Shown here: piece by piece, positions 1 through 4,630 of the stretch
Position numbering within the stretch: position 1 is the stretch's first letter
Layout of the letters: each line of letters begins with the position of its first letter
IMG/VR virus record: IMGVR_UViG_3300036985_000802
Span: 1 to 29,630 of that record
From: a virus
Strand: one strand, 5' to 3'
Length of the DNA: 29,630 bases
Made by a program: the position numbers and the translations under genes
Notes under the pieces: generated by a model
Seen by the model: the letters and a program-made list of their open reading frames with translations, nothing else
The model's database searches: none
What the model was told of the DNA's origin: nothing

Positions 1-141
1 CAATCCTTTGGCAGTTCTCTCTGAGAAAGTACCATTGAACATAATTGCATTGAGTTCTTTTTTAGATGCTGAATATCTTGGGTCTTTCTTGTCTACTGAC
101 CTAATTAGATTGATTTTTTCTCTAAGCTCCTCAGTTCCTAA
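1..141. repeat. Terminal direct repeat, left copy
   Basis: Bases 1-141 match 29490-29630 with a single difference (C at 127, T at 29616). Both copies lie in the same reading frame of the primase-helicase gene, and the difference is synonymous (GAG/GAA, Glu). The simplest reading is a circular or circularly permuted genome whose assembly was left with an overlap at the join, giving a unique length of about 29,489 bp. A true short packaged terminal repeat inside a coding gene is less likely. Confidence 0.95.
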
Positions 142-231
142 CCTTATTCTCGCAACTACCTCAGCTGGGTTAAGATTGAATGGAGTCTCTTTTGACTTAA
201 ATAGTGACTTGAATACAGATATTTTTTTCAT
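1..231 (-). CDS. Primase-helicase, N-terminal part (gene continues across the circular join)
   Basis: Read on the minus strand from ATG at 229-231, this frame runs without a stop to base 1 and continues in frame in the copy at the window end. It supplies the first 63 residues before the methionine at 29529-29531, giving a full product of 777 residues. The extra N-terminus begins MKKISVFKSLFKSKET and contains DPRYSASKKELNAIMFNG, which flows into the BT4734/VirE_N-like domain. The start is chosen because it is the first ATG below a good Bacteroidota promoter (319-349). The leader of about 80 bases holds a hairpin at 246-283. No Shine-Dalgarno site is seen, as usual in Bacteroidota. Confidence 0.85.
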   Translation of the reverse strand, partial: MKKISVFKSLFKSKETPFNLNPAEVVARIRLGTEELREKINLIRSVDKKDPRYSASKKELNAIMFNGTFSERTAKGL

Positions 232-245
232 AACTCTTGTTTTTA

Positions 246-283
246 TTCTTGCTAAAAAAAAAGAAGGGGAAAAGTAGCAAGAA
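246..283 (-). promoter_or_regulatory. Leader hairpin with pyrimidine-only loop upstream of primase-helicase
   Basis: A perfect 9-base inverted repeat, TTCTTGCTA (246-254) and TAGCAAGAA (275-283), encloses a 20-base loop that on the minus-strand RNA is made only of pyrimidines (CUUUUCCCCUUCUUUUUUUU). It lies 14 bases before the ATG at 231 in the about 80-base leader below the promoter at 319. It may control translation or be a binding site for a protein. No known riboswitch class matches. Confidence 0.55.
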
Positions 284-318
284 AACTTTTTATGTGGATG
301 CCTCCGACAACCCCTTTG

Positions 319-349
319 CAAATGTAATAATAATTTTCAATTATCCAAA
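319..349 (-). promoter_or_regulatory. Bacteroidota promoter for the replication operon
   Basis: On the minus strand TTTG (plus 346-349), then exactly 19 bases, then TACATTTG (plus 319-326) match the Bacteroidota consensus TTTG-N19-TAnnTTTG perfectly. Transcription would start near 312 and reach the ATG at 231. The TACATTTG core with the bases upstream (AAAATTATTAT) recurs identically in the promoter at 26415. Confidence 0.82.
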
Positions 350-447
350 TGCGTGACAAACGTGGCAACTATGGGACAACTTCAAAAGTAGTTGTCACGC
401 CTATAAGTTATACTGCTATTGAGTTACAGCAAAAGCGTGACAACTAG
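349..447 (+). CDS. Possible 32-residue peptide in the origin region (plus strand)
   Basis: ATG at 349-351 opens MRDKRGNYGTTSKVVVTPIS followed by YTAIELQQKRDN and TAG at 445-447, 12 bases before a plus-strand terminator. Two GCGTGACAA repeats form its first and last codons, so the frame may be a by-product of the repeats. No plus-strand promoter with a good -33 box is visible. Listed because a small frame followed by a terminator is notable; translation is uncertain. Confidence 0.28.
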   Translation: MRDKRGNYGTTSKVVVTPISYTAIELQQKRDN

Positions 448-459
448 ACAACTTTTTTT

Positions 460-482
460 GGGGGTGTCCCCCTTGTTTTTTT
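460..482 (+). terminator. Plus-strand terminator inside the origin region
   Basis: GGGGGTGTCCCCC (460-472), a five-pair stem with a three-base loop, is followed by TTGTTTTTTTT on the plus strand. It reads as a terminator for plus-strand transcription, although the only upstream plus-strand frame is a 32-residue one (349-447). On the minus strand the stem is followed by A, not T, so it would not stop the small-gene operon. It could also act as a structural element of the origin. Confidence 0.6.
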
Positions 483-515
483 AAAAAAGCTAGCTACCCC
501 CTATAAGAAAGCTTG

Positions 516-890
516 TCAGTTGTCACGCTCTAAGTACTGATTGTTAGTTATTCTCTCCTTAATTATCTTTAAATCTGTAGTGTTGTTACACTTGATAACA
601 TCCTCAAAGATAGAGTACTTATGTATTTCATTTGGTGGATAGAGATACTCTTTAATAGGTGCAATTATGTCATTATAAATCTTGTCAAAGTTTTGAAATT
701 GCTTGTCTACTTTTATTCCATGGATTACAGTGACATGGTCTTTATCCAGCATTCTACCTATCTGAGTAAGATTAATGTTTAACTTATACAGCTCAGAGTA
801 GATGTAATTACGTTTGTACACCAGCTCTCTTTGTCTACCTTTATCACATAGGTTATGGAGCTCAATCATGTATTTAATTTTTTTTAGCAT
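516..890 (-). CDS. DnaA domain IV-like DNA-binding protein, candidate origin-binding initiator
   Basis: The 124-residue product has at residues 16-60 the helix arrangement of the DnaA C-terminal DNA-binding domain: GRQRELVYKRNYIYSELYKL, then LTQIGRMLDKDHVTVIHGI at 41-59, which mirrors the DnaA signature IG..F.-DHTTVIHA. It lacks any AAA+ ATPase part, so it would bind DNA but not melt it alone. It is the last gene before the repeat region at about 290-530, and its stop falls in one of the four GCGTGACAAC repeats (519-528). It may recognise those repeats, or act as a regulator that binds host-type DnaA boxes. ATG at 888-890 follows TCAGAATAAA. Confidence 0.74.
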   Translation of the reverse strand: MLKKIKYMIELHNLCDKGRQRELVYKRNYIYSELYKLNINLTQIGRMLDKDHVTVIHGIKVDKQFQNFDKIYNDIIAPIKEYLYPPNEIHKYSIFEDVIKCNNTTDLKIIKERITNNQYLERDN

Positions 891-901
891 TTTATTCTGA
901 T

Positions 902-1057
902 TTAAAGGTTTAAATTGTTAAATTCTTTTACTATATCTTCAAGATAATAAATCCTTTTTAATAATTTTTCCATTAAATCATATTGTTCTTTATTTCCTCC
1001 CCAAAACCAAGCTCTTTGATATGATAATATTTCCTTTTCTCTTTCTTTTTTATTCAT
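902..1057 (-). CDS. Small basic protein (51 residues)
   Basis: The chosen start is ATG at 1055-1057 (MNKKEREKEILSYQRAWFWG), two bases past the previous stop, rather than a start at 1135 that would run far into the upstream gene. It is preceded by the same TCAGAATAA string that precedes the DnaA-like gene's ATG at 890. The product has NKEQYDLMEKLLKRIYYLED and a NNLNL end, and looks like a short helical hairpin. No family is recognised. Confidence 0.62.
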   Translation of the reverse strand: MNKKEREKEILSYQRAWFWGGNKEQYDLMEKLLKRIYYLEDIVKEFNNLNL

Positions 1058-1058
1058 C

Positions 1059-1268
1059 TTATTCTGATTTAAAAGTTTCGTTGTAGTATTCTTGTGTCGT
1101 AATAAAATTCCCTTGTATTCCATTATTCCATCCATTACTATGAGCTCTAAGTATCTGCTCCTTCTCCATTTCTTTTGCTTGGTTAATTGCCAATTTTAAG
1201 ATTGAATCTTTCAAGTCAACATCATTAAAAATCTGCTCAATCAACCATTCTACTGCTGTTTGTTTCAT
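1059..1268 (-). CDS. Small conserved phage protein, KQTAVEWL type (69 residues)
   Basis: The 69-residue product begins MKQTAVEWLIEQIFNDVDLK and contains AINQAKEMEKEQILRAHSNG, ending EYYNETFKSE. The 'KQTAVEWL...QAKEMEK.QI..A...G......EYY..TF' pattern recurs in many Bacteroidota phages as a small protein with no assigned function. It is coupled by ATGA to the previous gene; its TAA stop overlaps the next ATG as TAAGATG spacing at 1055-1061. Confidence 0.8.
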   Translation of the reverse strand: MKQTAVEWLIEQIFNDVDLKDSILKLAINQAKEMEKEQILRAHSNGWNNGIQGNFITTQEYYNETFKSE

Positions 1269-1507
1269 GATATTTTCTTTTGGTCAATATTTTTAAATAT
1301 CTCAGAGTCTGAGTCCATCCTTCCAGTAGCCTTGATAAAGTCTACTTCTAGCTTAGCTGAGTTAATAATAACAGATCCAATTGAGCTGATAGCTTTTGCT
1401 TTATCTACCTCTTCTTTAATCTGTTCATTTGTTAAAGACTCATCATTAAGTCTTTCTAGTGCTGCAAACATGTGGTCACGTAGATCACTAATTTTGTTTC
1501 TTGCCAT
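1265..1507 (-). CDS. Small conserved phage protein (80 residues)
   Basis: The product begins MARNKISDLRDHMFAALERL and continues EQIKEEVDKAKAISSIGSVI, then NSAKLEVDFIKATGRMDSDS. The arrangement 'I.DLRDH.FA.LE.L.......KAKAI...G..IINSAK.EV.F.K.TG' is a widespread small Bacteroidota and Firmicutes phage protein of unknown function. It overlaps the HNH gene by 20 bases and the next gene by ATGA (1265-1268). Confidence 0.75.
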   Translation of the reverse strand: MARNKISDLRDHMFAALERLNDESLTNEQIKEEVDKAKAISSIGSVIINSAKLEVDFIKATGRMDSDSEIFKNIDQKKIS

Positions 1508-2108
1508 TTATTGTTTTATTTAATTTAGTTGTTAATTTAATGATCTGTTGTATTTCTTCGGGGAATCTTTGGATGGTATTCCTTGCCATGTTTTCCTTCA
1601 TTGATACCATTTCTAAGTTGCTGATGTCACAGTTCCTGGTGTTACCATCAATGAATCTGACTATAGACTTTTTAGGTATTAATCCATTGTGGTCAATCCA
1701 TACTTTGTTGTGGTAAAGAATCCACTTGCTATCTCTTACCTTGTAGTACAGGTATACTCTACCACTTTTATCAGCATCTTTTCTAGCTACAATTGTTCCA
1801 TCAGGCTTCCAGTTGTGTGGTCTATTACCTTTTTTAAACATTGTAGCTTTGACTTTCTCATAGACTTCTGATGGCATTTCTTTACCTTTGTTAAATGGTA
1901 CGTTGCCTTTTTTATATCTAAATCTTTTACCACCTTCAATGAGATTGTGTCTACCAGATGACTCTGACCTTTTGAACTCTAAGGTCTTTTTAAGTCCCAT
2001 TGAGAATGCTCTATTAGCAACTTGAGAATAAGTCAATCCTAAGTCATCTGCAATACCTTGAGTCTTTTCATGAGGGAATCTTTGTCTTATTATTTCATTC
2101 TGTGTCAT
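1488..2108 (-). CDS. HNH endonuclease (phage free-standing type)
   Basis: The 206-residue protein has an N-terminal HTH-like helix pair near 14-40 (TQGIADDLGLTYSQVANRAF), a basic GKRFRYKKGNVPFNKGK linker with a second KKGNRPHNWKP patch near 92-102, and an HNH core from about 115 to 175: KVRDSKWILYHNKVWIDHNG (H133, H140), IPKKSIVRFIDGNTRNCDIS and NLEMVSMKEN (N156, N164, N173). The FIDGN...N..NL..VS..EN order is the phage HNH pattern. It could act as a homing-type nuclease or in packaging. It overlaps the next gene by 20 bases and sits among unrelated small genes, which hints at past insertion. Confidence 0.8.
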   Translation of the reverse strand: MTQNEIIRQRFPHEKTQGIADDLGLTYSQVANRAFSMGLKKTLEFKRSESSGRHNLIEGGKRFRYKKGNVPFNKGKEMPSEVYEKVKATMFKKGNRPHNWKPDGTIVARKDADKSGRVYLYYKVRDSKWILYHNKVWIDHNGLIPKKSIVRFIDGNTRNCDISNLEMVSMKENMARNTIQRFPEEIQQIIKLTTKLNKTINGKKQN

Positions 2109-2278
2109 AACTCCTCTACTTTATAACCATTGTTAATATACCATTGTGGTGTCTCTGGTAGGTCATCAGGATACTTCTCATCTTGTAAACATTCATTATG
2201 GTCTAGGTAGCAATACCACCAAAATCCACCTAACTCTTCTACTGAGTCCTCTAACCATACTCTATGTGTTGATTTCAT
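2105..2278 (-). CDS. Small acidic, tryptophan-rich protein (57 residues)
   Basis: ATG at 2276-2278 opens MKSTHRVWLEDSVEELGGFW, then WYCYLDHNECLQDEKYPDDL, and ends PQWYINNGYKVEEL before TGA at 2105-2107. It has four tryptophans and is acidic. Both ends show the ATGA overlap used throughout this operon (with the 66-residue gene before and the HNH gene after). No family is known to me. The frame is short but very well placed. Confidence 0.7.
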   Translation of the reverse strand: MKSTHRVWLEDSVEELGGFWWYCYLDHNECLQDEKYPDDLPETPQWYINNGYKVEEL

Positions 2279-2475
2279 AATAGCTCTATTTCTTGTTTAA
2301 CTTTATTCCACCAGCTAAAATCATCTTCATCTGTTACCTCACACATAACTTCATCAACTGCTATTAATGCACATTCTTTAGCTGTCATTTTGTGCCACCA
2401 TCCATTAAACATTTGGTGCGTTTTTACTTTTAAATATTTTAACACTAACTCTTGTGCTTTCTCTTTTGGTGTCAT
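2275..2475 (-). CDS. Conserved small phage protein (MTPKEKAQEL type)
   Basis: The 66-residue protein opens MTPKEKAQELVLKYLKVKTH and contains KECALIAVDEVMCEVTDEDD, ending SWWNKVKQEIELL. This is the very common 'MTPKEKA.EL...AK.CALIAVDEI......WWN.VKQEIE.L' small phage protein family with no defined biochemical role. It is coupled by overlap to the 57-residue gene at 2278 (stop TGA at 2275-2277, ATG at 2276-2278). Confidence 0.78.
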   Translation of the reverse strand: MTPKEKAQELVLKYLKVKTHQMFNGWWHKMTAKECALIAVDEVMCEVTDEDDFSWWNKVKQEIELL

Positions 2476-2481
2476 AGCTCC

Positions 2482-2682
2482 TCAATTTTTAAGATTAAAC
2501 ATATCCACTTGTCCACCATCAAGAATGCATGATGCCTGTCGTATGCCTTCACTATCTTGAAGGACTTGTCTTTCATTGTGACTCTGTATGTTTTCATTTT
2601 TAGCTCTTAGGTAGTTAATGTATAGTAAGATGTTAAAGTGACCTCTTTTAGTCCAGTAGGATTCAATATCAGCTAAGTTCAT
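2482..2682 (-). CDS. Small phage protein of unknown function (66 residues)
   Basis: The start ATG at 2680-2682 (MNLADIESYWTKRGHFNILL) is preferred to the upstream candidates because it keeps only a 14-base overlap with the zinc-ribbon gene. The product has a YINYLRAKNENIQSHNERQV helix and a CILDGGQVDMF end. No family is recognised. The gene end lies seven bases before the start of the 66-residue neighbour. Real by spacing; role unknown. Confidence 0.6.
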   Translation of the reverse strand: MNLADIESYWTKRGHFNILLYINYLRAKNENIQSHNERQVLQDSEGIRQASCILDGGQVDMFNLKN

Positions 2683-2800
2683 CTTTTTCAATTTGTCCGT
2701 TGTTACATCCACACTCCTCTTCTGTGTAGTGAATTTCATTTCCAAATGTGCAGTAGTGTACCTCTACAGTACCCTCTCCATTGCAGTCAGGGCAAATCAT
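2669..2800 (-). CDS. Zinc-ribbon peptide, DnaJ-like CxxCxGxG motif (43 residues)
   Basis: ATG at 2798-2800 opens MICPDCNGEGTVEVHYC with CxxCxGxG at residues 3-10, further C17 and then EEECGCNNGQIEK with C30 and C32. The paired cysteine motifs with glycines are the signature of a DnaJ-type zinc ribbon. The start is coupled to the 76-residue gene by ATGA, and the stop overlaps the next start by 14 bases. The frame runs across a region also open in other frames, but the ordered cysteines and coupling make it the preferred gene. It may bind zinc and nucleic acid or protein. Confidence 0.72.
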   Translation of the reverse strand: MICPDCNGEGTVEVHYCTFGNEIHYTEEECGCNNGQIEKDELS

Positions 2801-3027
2801 AGCTCACAAGTTTTAACAGTTGTATACTTTTTATGCTTGAATGTGCTCAGGTTTCTTTTTTTAGGAGCAGTCAAGTTGAATTCTTTAATCATCATGTTGT
2901 AAGTATTCCAAATTGACTTCCATCTTGTTGCTGGCTCAGACTCAGCACCAAATTGTTTAAGTGCAAATAGGTACATGTCCCAGGTGTGTTTCTCTTCTTG
3001 AATGATGTAATTAATTAAATTTTGCAT
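2797..3027 (-). CDS. Small phage protein of unknown function (76 residues)
   Basis: The product begins MQNLINYIIQEEKHTWDMYL and has a helix-rich pattern (FALKQFGAESEPATRWKSIW, NTYNMMIKEFNLTAPKKRNL) with a basic tail of FKHKKYTTVKT. I recognise no family. The stop forms an ATGA overlap with the zinc-ribbon peptide gene below. Its upstream neighbour is the 26-residue membrane peptide. It probably belongs to the operon of small host-takeover genes. Confidence 0.7.
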   Translation of the reverse strand: MQNLINYIIQEEKHTWDMYLFALKQFGAESEPATRWKSIWNTYNMMIKEFNLTAPKKRNLSTFKHKKYTTVKTCEL

Positions 3028-3028
3028 G

Positions 3029-3109
3029 TTACTTTGATTTAAGGGTTAAAATTTTGATTGTTGCTACTATGCTGTAAAGCACTAATAAGTAAAAGATTTT
3101 TCCTTCCAT
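3029..3109 (-). CDS. 26-residue single-span membrane peptide
   Basis: ATG at 3107-3109 opens MEGKIFYLLVLYSIVATIKI ending LTLKSK, with a TAA at 3029-3031. A membrane span covers about 5-22, with a basic C-terminus, so it is likely N-out, C-in. It is the first gene below the probable promoter at 3140 and its stop lies one base before the next start at 3027 (ATG at 3025-3027). Tight spacing supports translation. Function is unknown; small host-membrane inhibitors are a possibility only. Confidence 0.5.
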   Translation of the reverse strand: MEGKIFYLLVLYSIVATIKILTLKSK

Positions 3110-3139
3110 GATTTATTGTTTTGGTTAATAATTATGAAA

Positions 3140-3147
3140 CAAAGTTA
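3140..3147 (-). promoter_or_regulatory. Probable promoter (TAACTTTG box) for the small-gene operon
   Basis: On the minus strand TAACTTTG matches the Bacteroidota -7 consensus TAnnTTTG. It lies 31 bases before the ATG of the 26-residue peptide at 3109 and below the late terminator. The -33 box is weak: a TTTT stretch is found at the expected distance (19 bases) rather than TTTG. The place between a terminator and a gene cluster supports the call. Confidence 0.5.
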
Positions 3148-3201
3148 GTAACTCTTTTCACTTATGAAAATTAATTAACATATTTTAACATTTGATAAGA
3201 T

Positions 3202-3234
3202 AAAAAAAGGGATAAACTATCACTAGATCATCCC
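3202..3234 (-). terminator. Rho-independent terminator with GNRA loop, end of late operon
   Basis: On the minus strand the sequence folds as GGGAUGA, a U-U mismatch, then CUA, closed by a GUGA loop and followed by seven U residues (A-run at 3202-3208 on the plus strand). Pairs are GGGAU/AUCCC, a G-U, A-U, then CUA/UAG. It lies after the last gene of the lysis cassette and before the promoter region at 3140-3147. A strong stop for late transcription. Confidence 0.82.
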
Positions 3235-3282
3235 TCTTAGGTGTTATTGTAACCAAACAATATACATGCGGTACAAATATAA

Positions 3283-3558
3283 CTATTTTTTTCTTCTGAG
3301 AATTAATTTTATTAACTTTCCTATCAATCCAGACTGCTCATTAACATCTACATTCACATCACCATTGGTAACTTGTACGTCTACCTTGTTTGTGTCTATT
3401 TTAAGGCTCTTAGAGTCACTTTCTTTATGAAAGTCTACGTCTACTTTATCTGTGTCAACTTTAACGTCTGTGACACCATCTTTTCGTGTCACTTTAATAT
3501 CTACATTCTTAGTATCAATGTTGATATTGATGTCTTTTTTCTTTTTTGGCTCTTTCAT
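3283..3558 (-). CDS. Repeat protein with cationic amphipathic tail, end of lysis cassette
   Basis: The 91-residue product is built of a repeated strand unit, (I/V)DT.(N/K)VD(I/V), found as NIDTKNVDIKVTRKDG, VDTDKVDVDFHKESDS and IDTNKVDVQVTNGDV, then NVDVNEQ. This suggests a small beta-solenoid or sheet. The last 15 residues are sharply different: GLIGKLIKLILRRKK, a cationic amphipathic helix like a membrane-active peptide. It is the last gene before the strong terminator at 3202-3234 and directly follows the endolysin. No family is recognised; a role in cell-envelope disruption or release is a guess. Confidence 0.66.
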   Translation of the reverse strand: MKEPKKKKDININIDTKNVDIKVTRKDGVTDVKVDTDKVDVDFHKESDSKSLKIDTNKVDVQVTNGDVNVDVNEQSGLIGKLIKLILRRKK

Positions 3559-4073
3559 TATGCTTCGTTTTGACTAATTCTACCTTGACTCTCTAATTTT
3601 ATTACTCTTACATTAGCTGGTTGTGCTATTTTCCAAGCTGTTCTCCTAGCTTCATGCAGTCTTACCTTAGCAATCCTCATGATGCTAACTTCATTGCCTT
3701 GATTACCACCAATAATGTGATAGTGAGTTTTGTCTTCACCTACATAGATTCCAACATGACCACCACCATCTCGCTTGAATGTTAACACATCACCTAGCAT
3801 TGGTTGATTAACTTGTGTGCCATACTTAGCCCAGTTCAAAGCCCACAATGGAGCATCTACTACCTCAACACCAGCCTTGTGAGCACAGTAAGCTATGAAT
3901 AAACCACACCAGGGGATTTCATCATTAGTGTATGCCTTAATCCCAAGCTCAATAGCCCATCCTAAAATGATTGGATTGTGATTTTTACCTATAATTTCTC
4001 TAGTGCCCATCAAACTGATAGCTTGCACTAATATTCTTGGAGATTTCTCTTCTTCTAGCCAACTATATTTCAT
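3558..4073 (-). CDS. Endolysin, TIGR02594/CHAP-type cysteine peptidase
   Basis: The 171-residue protein matches the TIGR02594 phage family: MGTREIIGKNHNPIILGWAI, then DEIPWCGLFIAYCAHKAGVE with catalytic C56, PMLGDVLTFKRDGGGHVGIY with H106 and HIIGGNQGNEVSI with N124 as the third polar residue. Such CHAP-type enzymes cut peptidoglycan cross-bridges or amide bonds. No signal peptide is visible, so release depends on the holin upstream. Its stop region abuts the 91-residue gene (shared base at 3558). Family and catalytic residues are well supported. Confidence 0.87.
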   Translation of the reverse strand: MKYSWLEEEKSPRILVQAISLMGTREIIGKNHNPIILGWAIELGIKAYTNDEIPWCGLFIAYCAHKAGVEVVDAPLWALNWAKYGTQVNQPMLGDVLTFKRDGGGHVGIYVGEDKTHYHIIGGNQGNEVSIMRIAKVRLHEARRTAWKIAQPANVRVIKLESQGRISQNEA

Positions 4074-4140
4074 AATAATAGATTACAATGATTCCTAACA
4101 CCATACCACATACAGCTCCCATAATAACATTGAACATCAT
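4063..4140 (-). CDS. 25-residue membrane peptide nested between holin and endolysin
   Basis: ATG at 4138-4140 opens MMFNVIMGAVCGMVLGIIVI followed by YYYEI and a TAG stop at 4063-4065. It is almost entirely hydrophobic, with a small-residue face (GAVCGMVLG) suited to helix packing. Its start overlaps the holin stop by ATGA and its end overlaps the endolysin start by 11 bases, matching the tight coupling of the lysis cassette. It could be a second pore protein, antiholin or spanin-like element. The frame is short, so confidence rests on spacing and the clear membrane character. Confidence 0.58.
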   Translation of the reverse strand: MMFNVIMGAVCGMVLGIIVIYYYEI

Positions 4141-4340
4141 TTCTGTACTGTTAACTGTGATAAAGTAGCTCCAATTGTGCCAGCTGTTACTAAATAGCCA
4201 GCCATATCTACTACTATTTTAGGAAGGTCAAATGGTGAAGTCAATAAGACAGCTCCAATAGTACCAATAGTGATTGATAAGTTGCGAACTCTAAGCCAAA
4301 AATTAGGAGTCTTGGCACACCATCTGTCTCTTAGTGTCAT
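4137..4340 (-). CDS. Holin
   Basis: The 67-residue protein has two membrane segments: about 21-38 (LSITIGTIGAVLLTSPFD) and 42-62 (IVVDMAGYLVTAGTIGATLS), with a basic N-terminus (MTLRDRWCAKTPNFWLRVRN). Two-span small proteins of this kind are common holins in Bacteroidota phages and here sit just ahead of the endolysin, which supports the call. It makes the membrane permissive for endolysin release. The stop forms an ATGA overlap with the 25-residue peptide gene at 4137-4140. Confidence 0.75.
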   Translation of the reverse strand: MTLRDRWCAKTPNFWLRVRNLSITIGTIGAVLLTSPFDLPKIVVDMAGYLVTAGTIGATLSQLTVQK

Positions 4341-4630
4341 TTTATTAACTGTATTTCTATTAATTTCTTCACTGATTGTGTCAACTCACTGATGTGCTCA
4401 GCTAAATGCTTGATCTCAAGCTGTGTCATTTTCTCAATTGAGTCACTTCGGAATCTTGCCTCGTTATCTACAAGGTCAATCTTGCCTCTTAGAGCACCAA
4501 CATCACCAATAATCTTTTTTTGCTCATTAACTACAGATTTTATCTCACTATGTACATTCTTAACGAAGTATCCTATAGCTGATAGTAGTACTGTAATAAT
4601 TGTAAATGCTGTCTCGTTGAATCCCATCAC
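4337..4630 (-). CDS. Membrane-anchored coiled-coil protein, lysis accessory (XhlA-like arrangement)
   Basis: The 97-residue product has one hydrophobic segment at about 8-23 (AFTIITVLLSAIGYFV), then a long charged heptad-like region from 28 to 92 (SEIKSVVNEQKKIIGDVGAL, EHISELTQSVKKLIEIQ). This single-membrane-span plus coiled coil is the character of holin-associated proteins of the XhlA kind, though in those the membrane part is usually C-terminal. It is coupled by ATGA overlaps to the connector gene before it and the holin after it. Its role in lysis timing is inferred from place. Confidence 0.66.
   Translation of the reverse strand: MMGFNETAFTIITVLLSAIGYFVKNVHSEIKSVVNEQKKIIGDVGALRGKIDLVDNEARFRSDSIEKMTQLEIKHLAEHISELTQSVKKLIEIQLIK

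Larger units (their letters stand above)
291..530. other. Candidate replication origin with inverted GCGTGACAAC repeats
   Basis: This largely non-coding region between the primase-helicase leader and the DnaA-like gene has four copies of GCGTGACAA(C/A) in alternating orientation: 351-360 plus, 391-400 minus, 435-444 plus, 519-528 minus. Further GACAAC cores occur at 305-310, 375-380 and 447-452, and GACAACT/AGTTGTC (375-381, 390-396) forms an inverted pair. An AT-rich stretch at 320-350 (AATGTAATAATAATTTTC and following) could be the unwinding element. A perfect GGGGGTGTCCCCC hairpin lies at 460-472. No other site in the window shows a comparable cluster. Origin function is inferred. Confidence 0.6.

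Noticed and set aside
8-277. Plus-strand 89-residue frame at the window start
   Set aside because: It lies opposite the N-terminal coding part of the primase-helicase, which is continuous across the join and has clear domains; the plus frame shows no family and no promoter.
351-528. CRISPR-like array
   Set aside because: The repeats are only ten bases, alternate in orientation and have uneven spacers (30, 34 and 74 bases); this fits protein-binding sites, not CRISPR.
902-1135. Longer start for the 51-residue gene
   Set aside because: The extra residues would overlap the upstream KQTAVEWL-type gene by over 70 bases; the ATG at 1057 sits two bases after that gene's stop.
2482-2745. TTG-started long version of the 66-residue gene
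   Set aside because: It would cover most of the 3' half of the zinc-ribbon gene; ATG at 2682 fits the spacing pattern.
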